From: Nautilus pompilius
Taxonomy: Eukaryota; Mollusca; Cephalopoda; Nautilida; Nautilidae
NCBI GenBank assembly: GCA_018389105.1
Contig: JACATO010000308.1
Coordinates: 1,921,001 to 1,985,000, forward strand
Direction of reading: 5' to 3'
DNA length: 64,000 nt
Shown here one piece after another: positions 1 to 23,931 of the stretch. The number at the start of each line of letters is the position of its first letter. The stretch's first letter is position 1. Position numbers and translations under genes: made by a program. The notes beneath the pieces are model-generated. The model was not told where the DNA came from. It ran no database searches and saw nothing but the letters and a program-made list of their open reading frames with translations.

Positions 1-1679
1 CTTTGTTCTTTTAATAATCTGCTTGTAAATGAGTGATTCAACAAAGTATCTAATTATGACACTTAAATTGGTTTAGAGCTTCTTCATTTGAATTCAAAAA
101 AAAAAGAATTTTTCTTTTTTTTTTTTCCAACAAATTGTTTTCCATTATTTTGTGCTTCATTATTTCAATTGGATATTACTGGAGTATGGTATTTTTTTTC
201 TGTTTGTGTTAAATTGGTGATCTGATATCTAGTTGTAGCTAGTGCATTAAAGAATGAGCGATACTTGTTGCTTGAAGTAGTCCTGGTGATGTAGGCACGA
301 TATCACTCTCTAATATTCATAGGTAGGGAGAGCTGAACTTGGGATGTAAACAGCAGCAGCTACCACGCACTAACATGGTACTAGTAAGCCAACTATTAGT
401 GCAGGTATGTGGCTATTGAAAATTTCATTGCATCATTTCCATGAATTTTTTTTCTCCCCCCAAAAAGAATCAGATATGTCTTGAAAATTTGCTGAAAGAG
501 GAAATTACTTGGTCTGATATGGATTACTGTTTTTTTGTCTTTTCATGTTCCCAGTGTAGTTTTTCTCTGTACACATTTGGTATGTATGTTTGTTTTTAAC
601 CTGTTAATGAAAAGATGTTTATTTTGATAATGACTCCAGGATTTTTTTGCTGTTTCATTTATCCAGGTGATTTTCTGCTGTGAAATGGCAAAGTTTGCCA
701 CACCTTGATTATTTGGGCATCAATATTAACGACCAATATTATCACTTATTTTTTTTTTAAATGAATTTTATTAAAGTAAATTTTGTTATTACCTTTCTCA
801 TTGTGAGTGGGGAATGTAATAATTAACTTTACTCAATTTTTTTAAATGGTGGCTTTTCTCAAGTTGGCCAAGAAGAATGCCATTGTTTTAGGCTTTTTTC
901 CAATTTCAGTAAGACACAACACCATGTTTAGCTTAAATGCAGATTTCTCTAATTCTTGCAGTCAGCTCATTTTTATCTATTCATTTAGTATCGTCTTTAT
1001 ATTTGTATAACTGGTTCTTAAAAAAAAAAATACAATGAAACATTAACAAGATTAAAGGAAAGTAAAAGATAACAGAGCAACATTTGCCTTGTTACAAACC
1101 AAAACGACACAATTCAAAATTCTCAAGCTTTCAAACTTAACTTAAATGTTTTCTTCACTGGTACTGACAGAACAAAAACAGTATAAACTTATGACATGAA
1201 ATTTTGCAATTATCTGTAAAAACAAATTTGAAAGTTTATGAATTAGGAAATGAGGATTGCTGGGAATTTAAGGATGATTTGAAATAATAAATTGCTAAAA
1301 GAATTTTTAAATTATAAAATGCTAGAAATTGCCAAATTAAAAATTTTAAGATCAAATAACTCAATTCTGGACATTTTGGTAGATACTCTAATGATGCCAG
1401 AAGAGAATTTCATTGACCAGATGTTTAGCGAAATGTGCCTTTATACAATGAGTAGTTTTTTTCCGAAGTACACAGCACCTTAGTTATGTATGCATTTGGT
1501 TTTTAAAAAATCTCCTTTCTTTTATAACTTTTGCTTTGATTTTTGCCTTGGTTCATTGCTATTGTTGTTTATCATCTTCCTGTTTTGTTTTGTCATAATG
1601 TATTTATTAAACATTACACTTTTAACAATTCTTTTCTTTTGAAGTTAAGAATTGTTAGATAAATGTTTGATGTCTGAAA

Positions 1680-2000
1680 TAAGATCAAATGCAAAGACAA
1701 GCCTCTTCTGTTTATCATTGAAACAACTAAATTTTGTTTTACTGTCTGGTGAAAGCTTCCTCTAATTCTGTCATATTGGCATCATGTGGATAGATTGCTC
1801 TTAGCTAACACTCCAGATATTTCCATAGATACTTGATTGCTTTCGTATAAAAATTTTTGGAGATGATTATTCTTTTTGACTATGGTCACATAAGTGGTAT
1901 GACATGTAGCATTAGCTTCCTGAAGAATATGGACATCAAATTTCAGTATGCCTTGTTAAAAAGCTAGATGTGCCTTTAAAATGACAATATATTTGTAAAA
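1680..2000 (-). mobile_element. Possible Tc1-like transposase relic (3' part)
   Basis: On the minus strand, pieces in different frames resemble the end of a Tc1 transposase. One is ANATCHTTYVT (compare QDNARPHTARVT around the second catalytic Asp). It is followed by a stretch like the IEHLWS region and by TELEEAFTRQ, which resembles the C-terminal ELE..W..IP segment. Order and spacing fit the family but every piece is degraded. I found no inverted ends, so the boundaries are approximate and could extend rightwards to about 3.0 kb. Confidence 0.35.
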
Positions 2001-3149
2001 TTGAGACATTCTTTCACAAACAACAGTTTTTGTCTTCAAGCTAGACCATAGCTCATATTATGACACTGACACTTCAGTACTTGACCAGGCTGAAGACATT
2101 GTGGCTAAGGGTTTTTGTTAGGACTTCTCTAAACCTAGGTAAATTGCTGAAACCTGAACTTACTGCCAATACTTGAGGGTCTTGCCAGACTGCCTTTTAA
2201 CCACACCTTTGAAGCATTATGTGCTACGCTCTTTCTGTAACTAAGTCACTGGAGATTACTTTGAAACATTCTTTGGCTCATTTCTGTTGCTTGGACTATG
2301 CCAGCAAGAGAGTAGAGTATGGATATGGTGAATGGTAGCATGGTAGTGTCACTGTTGAAAGTTTTCCTGGTTGCTTTGACACAGAAGTGGCATTGCTTTT
2401 ATAGTAATATTGGCCTCAAGAAATTTTGTTCTTTGGCATTTTTTGTATTGACTTGGGCTACATTCTGAACAGCCTATTACTTGGCCTTAGGTGAAGCTTG
2501 CAATATTTGTTTACCTATTTTCAACACAGTGATAGCACACAACTGATTTTCTTACTGTGATGTTGAATGTACTGATAGATCTGAAATATGTTAATTTCAG
2601 TCATATGCATTCATTTATGGGATTACCAAATGAATATGGAAAGACTGCATTTTATAAGCTCTTTTTATAGTCTTGGTAAAATTGACTAGATAGTACATAT
2701 GCAGAAGAACTATTTTTCACTTTCTAACGATTTTGTTTCTCCATGTGAGCTATTCCTTCCATGTTATTGTTCAATTTGAACCTTATGTAAACTACCACCA
2801 TTTGTGTAGGAATATCTATCACAGTAGATTCAAATTGAGCAAAAATTACTAGGTCTTCTTTTTAACTAGTTTCTAGATGTATTTGTTTTGCTGTCCTTCT
2901 AGAGGCGAAACCAAACTGAATCAAGGAATTTCTTAATTTGGACTATGGTTGTATGAATTCACTTTCAGAATAGTTGTTAAACTATACTCAAGGAAAAAAT
3001 TCCTGTGCATTTGATAAAAAGCTATATTTTTTTCTTTTCTTTGTAATGACAATAATAGTAAAAGTGTAAAATCTAGATCTGATTATGGGATTAGCACCTG
3101 AAGGCAGATATTGTTTCTTTGTATGTTCTAAGCTTCAGGGACACATGCA

Positions 3150-4130
3150 AATGTGCTGAATGCTTCAAGTGATAAATCAGTCAATAAAAACATGTTTGTT
3201 GCTTCAGTAAGATTCTCAGGAGATGCCTCTCTAAAAGGGAAAAAAACCCCAGCTAACTGCTGCTTTAAAAATTGCTTAAAGTATTACCATACTGTGTTTA
3301 TCAGGAAAACAGTATTTCAGAGCCATAGGGATTTTGGAGTCAGTAAGCAAACCAGGCAGATAATGTAAGGCAGTTTGGAGTTCACAGGAACACCATAAGG
3401 TCCTTCTGGACTTGATTACCAACATCACAAGGTGAGGCATTAGCTACAAATGGACAACCTCTTGTCATGACACTTTGGCAAGATTACTGTTTGAAATTTT
3501 TAACTTGATAAATGATTCCTTCTTGCAACAGTGATAGTGGGAACTATTCTCAAATGATGGCCTGCCTATCAACTGAAAGGTAATTCAGAATCACTTTCAT
3601 CAATGTTGTCTACACCACAGTGGTAGGGTATTTAGTGGAAGATTTTACTGTTTACTGACAAGTCCATATTTGCACTTGAAGGAAGCATTGACCATAGATG
3701 GGTGTACTAACATCAAAACTAGCAAGATTTCTAGAAAGAGTTTAGTTTTATGGAGGCAGCATTGGGAGACATGACAATATACACAACTTGTAATTGTCTG
3801 GCAACATGATGGCTGTACAGTTTAAGGATGATATCCTGCAGCTTGTCATTTCCTTTTTCCATCATCAGTGTCATGCTACACCTGGACTATGTAAGGTCCT
3901 ACTTAGCCAGCATCATTGAAGATTTTATGCAACAAAACAACATCCAAATTCTCCCATGTCCAACAGTTTCCTCAGATCTTTTTTACATAGAGCTTGTGAT
4001 GAGATGGAACATCAGCTATGTTGGCTATGTAGATGGTCCCAGTGTTGGAAGATCTCCTACACTATTTAATGGGATCCATATGTTGCTGTCAAGCATGCAT
4101 TACTGCTAGAGTCATAAATAGTCATAAATA
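3150..4130 (+). mobile_element. Degenerate Tc1-like transposase
   Basis: The paired-like helix-turn-helix of Tc1 transposases is seen at 3371-3409 (QFGVHRNTIRSFW). About 400 bases on, a frame at 3828-4109 holds EDFMQQNNIQILPCP followed by a match to the SPDLxPIEHLWDE block around the catalytic Glu. The Asp region shortly before reads QHDG. Many stops and frame changes separate the pieces. No clear inverted ends were found. It lies in a CCNY intron in the same direction as the host gene. Confidence 0.6.
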
Positions 4131-5232
4131 AAAGCTTATTCAATTCTAAGAGTCTTGTGTACAATTATTGTATACTATTCTACCTCTTGTAAACATCTGA
4201 TGAATTGCACTAATGATGTAGATATTACATTTTACATCAATGCAGAGTAGTGTTTTTCTGTGACTTTATTTTCTCTTCAACTTTAGAAAAAAAGCTAGAA
4301 AGATGAGAATTTGTTTTATAACATCATTTATACATTAGAGTATGTTATATGGTAAAATTAACATCTATAAATATTAATAATGAAAATGGAATTTTAGTGT
4401 TAAAAGTTGTATAAATAATTTAGTATATTTTCAAATATAATCTGCTTTGCCTTGTTTGAATTAAAATCAATTATGGCTAGGTAATATTTTGATAGGGTTG
4501 TACTGCGGTTTTCATTTGTGTAGTACCATGACAGTAATGAATAGATAAATCAATGAAAGTATCTCATGCAAACTTCAAATTATAAACTCTTTATTTTCAA
4601 GAAAAGTTAACATACTTTCTAAATTGTATTTTTGGTTTTGTTTCTTTGTGTTTTATCCCCCCCCACTCCTGCAATTCTTGTAGGTTAGTAGTTTAATTAA
4701 GATGTATCTAACCAAGTAGTACTGTCTTTACTTGTATATGGTGTTTACTTTGATCCTTTTAAAGCAGTTGCTGGATGGTACATTGAGATTTTATTACCTA
4801 TGAAACTTTTTCTTTGAGGTTTGTGTTAGGATTGGAATGTGTTCAGTAAAAGGCCAAAGAATGCCATGGGTGCAGATGAAGTTTGGCATTTTAAAAGTGT
4901 ATTATGCAAATGTCATGTTGTCAAAACATTAGATAAACAAATGCCACTCACAAAGAAGTGCTACCAAAAGGAGTGACAATAAAACTTTCATTTTCTTCAA
5001 TTTGCCTTTTTGTTTCCAAAAAGAGCAAGAGAGAGAAAAGGGTAACACAATGACTTTGCAATGAAATGATTTAAGATTCTTAATATACCAGTTGTGGTGG
5101 TTTTGCTGATGCCAGTGAACACAATTCAGTCATCAGATCATGTTTATTTAGGCATACCATATATTGATAAAAAATGATTGCTGCCTGACATTTATTCCAT
5201 CTTTAAAACATTATATTTTTATAAAATTTCAG

Positions 5233-15513
<10,281 letters not shown>

Positions 15514-17220
15514 CGTTCACCTGTGATTATGTTGTCATTGATCTACTACGATTGCCCTGTAGCAAGCATTATTTATTTTCATGTGTTATATTCATCAGCT
15601 CATAGCAAATAAGCCTGTTACAGGGCATTTTTACCTGTGCACTAAAGGATTTTGTTGAAGAGTCTGGAATTCCATCCGGTCTAATCAGATCTTGAACCTT
15701 AATTTTTGCTGAGATGATAGATGGTCTTTTTTGTTATCCTAGTCAATGCTTTGTGCATAAATTACTCTTGTGGCCTGGTAGGGTTTTAGCACTGACAAAA
15801 TCCCTGGAAGCAACTCTGCAGTTCGTTTTATCATATTTCATTGTAGAGGTGCTATTGATTCTTATCTAATATTTTTGAAAACTGGTTAACATGGAAAATT
15901 TAAATTTTAGTTTTTTTCTTAAGCCTTAAAGTCTTTTAGTAAAAAAATTATTTGTCTTATGACAGACACTAGCTAAATGTAGATTTTATTTTTTAAGGTA
16001 TGTGAGGTTTAAAAGATTTTTTTATTATAACTTAGTAACATTTTAAAATATCATAAACAGGTAGTACATCTAGATGATGAATATTACAAATAATTTCTGA
16101 AGTTTTTGAGAAGACAACTAATGTGGTAAGCTTCATCTGTACTATTAAGATACATACTTGATCTGATCACTAGGTTTTATAATAGGCTAGAAAGGTTATT
16201 TTTTAAATGCAATCTCAGCATAGTACTGTTTTATCAGCTCAAGTTTTGTAGTCTTTCCTTATTTCTGGGTGTGAGGGCATATAGTGATAGAACCCATGGT
16301 CATTGCAGAATGCATTTGGTGGCAGCATGCATGCTAGTACGTGTGAGTGCACATGTTGTAAACAGGTGTTTAGCACTTGCTAATATTTGTAATGGATGTG
16401 AGAAATGTTTACTTAGTTACATGTATGTATGTGAGAGAGAGAGAGAGAAAGAAAGAGAATTTAATAAAGAATTTCAATATTTGACATGGATTTTTTCTAT
16501 GAAAATTCTTTTCACAGACTGGCATTCAGACTGTAGGATGGGACAGGAAATAAAAGGATAGTGAAATTTAGCAAAAAATCTGACCTCATCACAAAAATTG
16601 GAAGTGCACTGTTTAGTCATTTTTGTATGTCAAGACTTCCATATTGTTTGCATGTGTGCGAAAGAGGCTGATTATTTCACATGTGAATTGGTACGGTTTC
16701 ATCCTCTGTGAAGCCAAAGTTAAACATTTTTCTTTTTTTAAGGTTATTTTAAGGTAATGCACATTTTTCAGAACTTTATCTTAGTTTTGTAGAAATAATT
16801 TTAAACTGATTTATTTTTTTTTAATAAAATGGTTCTAATTGTACTATAAAAACAATACTGGCCATAAAAAGCAGGGAATTTGCTTACACATTTACATTTA
16901 ATTTATTTTTTAAAAAAACTAATAATACATCCTTGTTAAATATTTTAAAAGAATCTGAAAATGTTGAGAATTTAAAAATTATTATTTCTCTTCCTCGCTT
17001 TGCCACTTCTATTCTCCATTGTGAAAGTTTTCTGTACTTTTTATTATTAGAAGATCACCTGTCCAGTGCTTAGACAATGAGTTAGAGAAGTGTCAGCAGA
17101 GTATTTATTATGTCTGTCCTATAATTAAAAAAAAAAACAATGAAGACGATTTTTTTTTACATAAAAGTTGTCAGAAAAACTTAATATAATAAAAAGAAAT
17201 AAAATGGGTTTATCTAAAAG
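15514..17220 (+). other. Probable CCNY 3' untranslated region
   Basis: AT-rich, non-coding sequence follows the stop. Several AATAAA hexamers (16463, 16823 and others to about 17.2 kb) could end the message. The sequence alone does not show which is used. A short GA run sits at 16434-16456. Confidence 0.4.
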
Positions 17221-19400
17221 TGTTGGTGGGGGAGTTGGCGTGGATCAGATTTGCTTCGATGACTGAAGACATTAAAAAAATTGAATGCTTGGTTATCAGT
17301 TTCTGGGTATCATTTGATTTTTTGTATACTTTTTGTCTTTGCCCTACTGTTTTTTTCTCAAACATGCAAGCGAATATCACTGTTTGCTGATGGATTACCA
17401 AGCTTAGTCTCTTACAGAGAATCTTTTGAAGCAGTTTTTTTTTTTATAGAAAAAGTTGTCACTCTTTTCACTGAGATCACTACTAATCTATGATTTCAAT
17501 TTCTCATGTTGATGACTTCTACTTTTTACTGACTGAACAATAAAACAATTTTAGATGACTGGATAACAAATATTTATAGTTATGTTTTTGAATAGTTTAA
17601 CAGTGCAAAGATGACTCTAAAAAAAAAATTCTAAAAAACAGGCAGCATCCTAGAAAAACGAATCTCTCTTTAAATAGACTGATTTCAGTGAATTTGATGT
17701 CTAATTTGTATAGAATTATTACGCTCCTTTTTAAATTTCTAAGTTGGAGTTGTAATACCTTACTGGAGACAAACAGTGTGCTGTCTGCTAGATTAAACTG
17801 TTTTGAAAGCATACTTTTTATAAGAAAAAGATAATTGTGGTTTTGAATAACAAAATTGCATGAATTCAAGATACGTTACTCTTCAAAGTGAATTGAAAGA
17901 TTGTTTATGAATGTATCTGTTAAATTAGTTTTTAATTTAACTTCTAGCGCTCTAATATAGTGTAACAAATGGATCTGATATACTAAATAATGTATCCACC
18001 ACAGATTATTCTAGAAATCTTTTAACAAAAAAGCTTGAAGATATTTTTAATGTTCTGCTGTCCTCATTTTCTAAGTAGGGCTGGTGGGTGTCTTCCACGA
18101 TTTCTTAGCAACATCAAATTAGTCAATTTCTGTGCTTGTTACAGACTGAAATAGAGTGGAATCAAAGGTGGAAACAAAGAAATTCACTGTCGAATGGCAC
18201 AGTTATCGATCTTTCATGATTTTGTGGTTGGTTATTGAACAGGTCTGTCTGTCTCTGTTCATTAAATTTGTGTATTTCAAAAGGAAAAAACAATAATAAT
18301 CAAGGGGAGACAATTGTGAGGTTTCGAGTATTATGGTTTTGTACAAAATTAAATGTTTAATTCATGAAAAACTAATAATCTGTAACACGAACATTTAAAA
18401 TCTTTATTGTAATATCAAGAGGAAAATGCTGTGATCTGATTGACATAGAAGAGAGAGACGTGGAATCGGTGCAGTAGGTTACTTATTTATATTTTAGTAT
18501 CGATGTACTGTAGTTCCAGATTTGTGGCCAATATTTACGGAGAGATTTTGTTGACCGGAACACACACACACACACACACCTTTTCCCCAGTCATTTACTT
18601 TGCCTTTTAAAATCTAGTCAATCATGGACACACGGGGTGTATCCATAGCTAGAAGAGGCAACTTCCATCACTTGTGCTCTTTCTTTCCCTTTATATAAAT
18701 AATAAAAAAAAATACTGCACATAGAAGTTGTAACAATGTGACTTTTATAACCACCATCGTCATCATCATCACCCTCATCACTATCATCGATTACTAACTG
18801 AATAGTTTCCATTGTACTTATAAGATAGAAATAAACTGTCAAACAGTCGGTCAGTCTCTCTCTTTTTTTTTATTATTATTATTATTTACAATTCGTGTTT
18901 GTGTCGGTGGTTGGTGTGCCTCCTACCGGAGGATTGCTTCCCTTTGTAGGAATATTTTAAAATGTGGGGGAGACAATTGGAAATGCACGGAAATTCTAGA
19001 CAAAAGCTACATCAGGTTTCCTTATCCTTTAAAACGTGAGATTATGAGACTAAACATCCAAAGCTGAAATAAAAATTAGTTTGGTTTGATTTGTTTTTTT
19101 TTTTAATGTTAAAACTACGACATGTATGTCTATTTCAGATCCCTACCTGACAGGTGGGGAGATATTATTACAACTTACCTTTTTTTTTTTAAATGTAGGA
19201 CTTGAATATTTTTTTGGTAATAAAATTTAATATTCTTCTCACTTTGATTACATAACTCGGAACTCTTATTGTAGTTAAATATAACAAGATGATTCCCATC
19301 CATTCACTAGGATAATCCGATTGTGTTTGCTTCCCCCTCACCTATTTTTTTAGTTATTTAAAATGGCGATTCTCTTTTTGATACGATTGGTTCCCCCGTG
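17221..19400. other. Intergenic, AT-rich
   Basis: No gene recognised. Contains further AATAAA hexamers, a short CA run near 18563-18578 and a short TTA run near 18868. Confidence 0.5.
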
Positions 19401-22400
19401 ACCTTAAACCCTCTATAGTTACTATGCTGCTGTGCCGGGTTCTCAGATAAAGCTGACGTGCTAGGTGCTGATGAAGTTTATAGGTCTGTTACACGCAGGC
19501 CTCGCTGGATAGGCTAATTAAATCAAAAGTTGCGTTTTATTACGGGCTTCCTAAAGCGAGTATGACGTGCGTTTAGAAAGAAGAGACGGCTTCCCCATCC
19601 ATGCCATGTCCCGCTTTAAATCGGTACGTGGCGCCCCCACTGTCTGAGGAGGAGGAGGAGGACAGTGGAGCCGGGCTGGCTGCGATATCTGAGCAAGATT
19701 TTTAAAAAAAGCGTCGTCGCGAAATTGCAAACCATTTAGAAATGGCGAGTTTATCGCGAAGACTGTACTTGTAGTATAAGCCAGGAGAAAAGAGTCTTCC
19801 TCCAGTGAAGTCAGCTTGTCAAGAATTACAATCTCTCTCACGATGGTAACGATCTCTAAAAGCGACTTCCAGAGAGACCGAGAAGCTTGTGGAATATTCT
19901 ATGGCAGCGACGTCGGTGATACTGCTCAGCTGCGCCTCTCTACTCTCTTGGTCGGGGCGAAATAGTTGCTCTCCCAACTGGCGGAGTCGACATCTTAGAT
20001 GCTGTTCAGCGTATTTAACGAAAGCAGGATGCAGTGGTAATCTAGTCGGTGCGCCATCTCTGATAGGAGGAAACAACTGGTGTTATGGCTCTTAAACAAA
20101 AGATGGAGGTGCGTGTATTATTCATCAGAAAGCTTTACACATGTTCTTAAGATGGAGAATTCATGAACGTCGTCGTCGAGTGTGTAATTTTCATTAAGTT
20201 CAAGCTGGCTTTCTTGGTTTACATCATCATCACTGACGTAAGGTAAGGGGAGGCACGTGTTACAAATAATTTTTCTATAATATTTCACTGGTGCACATTC
20301 TCTTTAAAGCTCTTAGTAATGTGTGTGTGAAACCTAATTATAAAATGGTGATGAAGTAATATTATGAACATATTACTAGTTTACTTGCTCAATAAATGTC
20401 GTGGTCAGGAAATAAATGATAAAATATTAACAGATAAAGAGGGATGAACGGGCCTTTGTGTTGGCGAAGTGGTCGATTCAGCTTTCTATGACGAATAACA
20501 TTTGCAAAGAACGTGAACAGGCGCTTTTTGGTGCATGAGGGGCTCAAATTTAAAATTATGCCTTCGATCACAGTCTTCTCAACAAACTGAAGTTGCAAGG
20601 CCGTGGAATGTTCGTATCCATTATATTTGACAATGTGAAATCTTTTCAGAGGAAAGTCAAACAACTGCAAAAGCATCTGAAGGTTATCAGTATAGCTACT
20701 GAAAGAGGAAACCTCAACAATGTCCGGTGCTTTCAGATCTTGGAACGCTTCCGGGTAGAATTCTGATTTTAGAAGCAAGCTCTTGCCACTTTTCAAGATC
20801 ATGTGACCAAGAAAGTGTACTAACGATAGGCAGGTAGAGCTCACTGACTTACAGAAGGCAAAGGTGTCATATCATATACATATTGTAAACACAATTCTAT
20901 AAATGTCTCTCATCGATGATCAACTCGGTAATTCGCTACCACGCCCAACGAACGGCTTTTCTCTTCGGAAGCACATATACACGTGCGAGGAAAGCTACTT
21001 CACCTTAAACAGTAAGTCGAAGGTGAAATCAAGAATGACTGACAATTTCCTTCACATTCCGACAATCAGTTTGGAAATCATGGTGCTGCAGATGATAACT
21101 GCATTTGCCCCGTCGTGCATCATTTCTAATGAAAATTTAATTCGCGATCGTCAGACAAGGAGCCAGATTTGGATACCATCAGATAAGAAAACACGGAATT
21201 AAAAAAATAAAAAAAATAATATTATTCAAACAAGACGGCCTCTTCTGAATGTGAGTATGAGTTACACTAGGCTACGTGTAATATGGCAGTGGAAGGTCAC
21301 ACCCAGAGTGCAATCTGCCGTTGACCAAATCTTTGGGAACTTCTGAACAACGTATGCAGTTTACTTTTGTTGTTTCTTTATTAACTGTAAGCCTTTAAAC
21401 CTCAGCTCAAAGGATCTTTAACTTTTCTGTATTATCAGGTCTACTTGTTTTATCAGCTCCGTCTTTAAGAGCTAACAAAATTCTGCAATAAAAACAACGA
21501 AAATAAATGAAGTGACTCGTTGAATGTCCTATTGTTGCCGGCTCTTTTGAAGGTGACTTTAGAAAGTTTTCAGACGGTGCACTTGATTTTACCAAATAAA
21601 TTTGTCGGCTACGAACGCCGGTAGTTCCTGTGGACACAAGCGATCTAACTGTCAAAACTTTGAAACGCTCAGCCGACAGACAATGAAATCCATCACTGTG
21701 ATGGAGCCGCGCTTTGAATGACGTCACTGCATAGTTTTCTTAGAACTTCCGCTTATTTGGTTGTTGACCACCCTTTCCCTTATTATTATTTTTTTACTGA
21801 CTGACGCTATTCGATGATAATCACTGCTACATTCAAAAATATTTTTCTGATGTGAGTCATAATATTTACCTGAACGTATTTTCACAGTTCCTCCAATAAA
21901 AATACAAACTTGGTAAGTTTCGGGGTGATGCAAATTATCTAACGCTCACTGAATGGCTTCCATTGTACTCAACATTTGGTCTCTGCATCCGGTGTTTTCC
22001 TCTTTTTTGTAGTTATACATATTATTGTCTTTGCAGACTTTTTTTTCTTTTTTAGAGAATTTTTTGTTTAATCATAGAAAATAGAAACGAAAAAATTTTT
22101 TTTTTCCTTTAGGGAAACGTTTAAATACCGGTTCACCTATATTAGTTAAAGTCTAAAGTTGGAGGATGGATGTTCATCACATCAAACTTATGGCTGTGAG
22201 CCAGAAACTCAGCGGTGGAAGATGTGACTTGAAACCTTTCTACTCTACGCACTTTCCGTCCTTGGTCAGTTATATGGTTTTAAAATAGCCAAATGAAATC
22301 CAGGTGTGATGTCACCTCTTTACCCCCAACAAGAGGAAAGAATGATGGCCCGAATTTAAAAACTGGTTTCAGTAACGTCTGGCTAACATTTTAAAGAAAG

Positions 22401-23480
22401 TAATGATAGGAGGAAACGAAGAGAGAGAGGGGGAGACAGACACAGATGCAGAAGGAGAGGCAGGCTGCGGAACCGAAAGTGTATCGCAGAAGTGACTTCA
22501 AGTAGCATTCCGAAGAATTCATGTGAAGACCTAGCAGCAGTCGTACCTACAGTATCAAGCACGAACCCGTGTCCAACATCACGTAAAGCCGGGCTACGGG
22601 TCGTCCACCCTCATTCTCCCACGTTTCCTCCGTCTTTGACAGTCAGTATTAGGACACTTGGGCACATTTCGGAAAGAGTTCAGCCATTGTTGCGGCCATC
22701 CATCCATTTGTGTCAACACGATCTCTGTTTACAACAAGCATTCCCCTTTTCGCCTCGGTAAACAAACATGGCGTCCGGTCAGAATGCGTGAAAACCTCCG
22801 TAGTATCAGGGTGTCCGCCTGCCATTTATCTATTTGTTTATTTTGTATATATTCACACGCAGAAACACCCAGACATGCAGAGAAAATTTCTTCTCTGGAG
22901 TTAGAAAAGAAGCTTAGTTTAAAAACAAGAATAACGACAAATAGGTAAGTTTAATTAGCGTTGTTTTCGTATGCTTGTGCTATTATCACGTCTGAAAAAG
23001 ATGGAGTATTGTTGTGCGTTTGACCTGAACATTTTTTACTTAAAGGGGCAAATTGTGGAAATTATTAATTATTTGTTTATAGTAGATGCTGAATGGGAAA
23101 CCAAGCGCGTTTATAGCACCGTTTGACCTTGTGCGCAAGGGTTACGTCCTTCTAGGACCAGGCAGACAAACAAACGGATGGGGGCAGCAGCGGTTTAGAT
23201 TATGGAGGAAAACAATTTAAGTTAATAATTTTAGCTGATTCCCAAATGTCAAAAGTGACTGATTCATTCTAGAATCTAGACAGATGGTCAACTACCTGCT
23301 TGAACAAAAGATTGAATGTTCTATCTAAATAAGTACATATCTACCAACTTATAAAACTTTCTTGATATAAGTTTTATTTAAAATCTATAAAAGGATAAAA
23401 CTTTTGTTCGTAAATCATTCGATCTTTTAAACCAGCCTAGTGTTAAGATATTCACTACTTTCTAATATATTTATCAATTT
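19401..23480. other. Intergenic, richer in GC and CpG, unassigned frames
   Basis: Base composition shifts from the AT-rich CCNY region, with frequent CG dinucleotides around 19.5-20.1 kb. Open frames occur on both strands (for example 20389-20844 minus and 21407-21727 minus), but none has a domain I recognise. One short minus frame near 20 kb is discussed as a finding. Confidence 0.4.
20389..20844 (-). CDS. Unassigned 151-residue open frame
   Basis: This is the longest non-repetitive, non-transposon frame in the intergenic region. It is Leu/Phe/Lys-rich with normal amino-acid complexity. It contains SEFYPEAFQDLKAPDIVEVS in its N-terminal half and SPSCTKKRLFTFFANVIRHR further on. I do not recognise a family. 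There is no clear signal peptide or membrane segment, and the upstream minus-strand sequence shows no certain companion exon. It could be a chance frame or an exon of a lineage-specific gene. Confidence 0.2.
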   Translation of the reverse strand: MSSTCLSLVHFLGHMILKSGKSLLLKSEFYPEAFQDLKAPDIVEVSSFSSYTDNLQMLLQLFDFPLKRFHIVKYNGYEHSTALQLQFVEKTVIEGIILNLSPSCTKKRLFTFFANVIRHRKLNRPLRQHKGPFIPLYLLIFYHLFPDHDIY

Positions 23481-23484
23481 TATA

Positions 23485-23731
23485 CTTCTATGATTTTAAA
23501 AGCGTGAAAAAAATATATATTGCCACGAAAAAAAGCCATAAAAATCGCGGAAGATATTTGCGATTCCGCGGATATGCGGGGGTTTCCACGAACAATTATT
23601 AGTTAGGTTCTAAGGAAAATTCCGCGAATAACCGGGGGTTTCCATGAACAATTATTAGTTAGGTTCTAAGGAAAATTCCGCGGATAACCGGGGCCGCGAA
23701 TGCCGAACCGCGATTAGGCGGGGGTCGACTG
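23485..23731. mobile_element. Solo end of a Tigger/pogo-like element with a 56-bp tandem duplication
   Basis: Read outward from 23731 on the minus strand, the sequence begins cagtcgacccccgcctaatc and continues with alternating CGCGG/CCGCG motifs. This is typical of Tigger/pogo inverted ends (cagttgaccct... in vertebrates). A 56-base unit starts at 23578 and again at 23634 with two or three differences. I did not find the partner end, so this is a fragment or a decayed non-autonomous copy. Confidence 0.45.
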
Positions 23732-23734
23732 CAT

Positions 23735-23931
23735 TCTAATTTTTTTAGTTACGTTTTTTCTAATTTTTTGAGCTGTAGGCCGTAATTATCAAAATTAAAA
23801 ATTAAAAAATGCTTGAAACATTTTAGTTTACATGTAATGAGTCTAGAATATATACAATTGTCACTTTCTGAAATAACGGACAAAAAATATTGAACTCTTC
23901 CACGGTATTCTAATTTTTTGAGATGCACCTG
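23735..23931. mobile_element. Solo end of a Tc1-like element with two internal direct repeats
   Basis: The sequence ends at 23931 with agatgcacctg followed by TA. Read outward it begins caggtgcatctcaaaaaatt, a tip shared by widespread animal Tc1-like elements. The tctagaatatat motif inside is also usual for them. The string ttctaattttttgag occurs at 23758-23772 and 23908-23922, 150 bases apart, as in IR/DR-type ends. No transposase remains next to it. Confidence 0.5.

Larger units (their letters stand above)
1..5232 (+). other. CCNY intron, AT-rich
   Basis: I find no exon between the left edge and the acceptor at 5231-5232. Contents are AT-rich sequence with homopolymer runs and two decayed Tc1 copies listed separately. 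Short reading frames such as 1292-1483 show no recognisable domain and no good splice sites. Confidence 0.6.
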
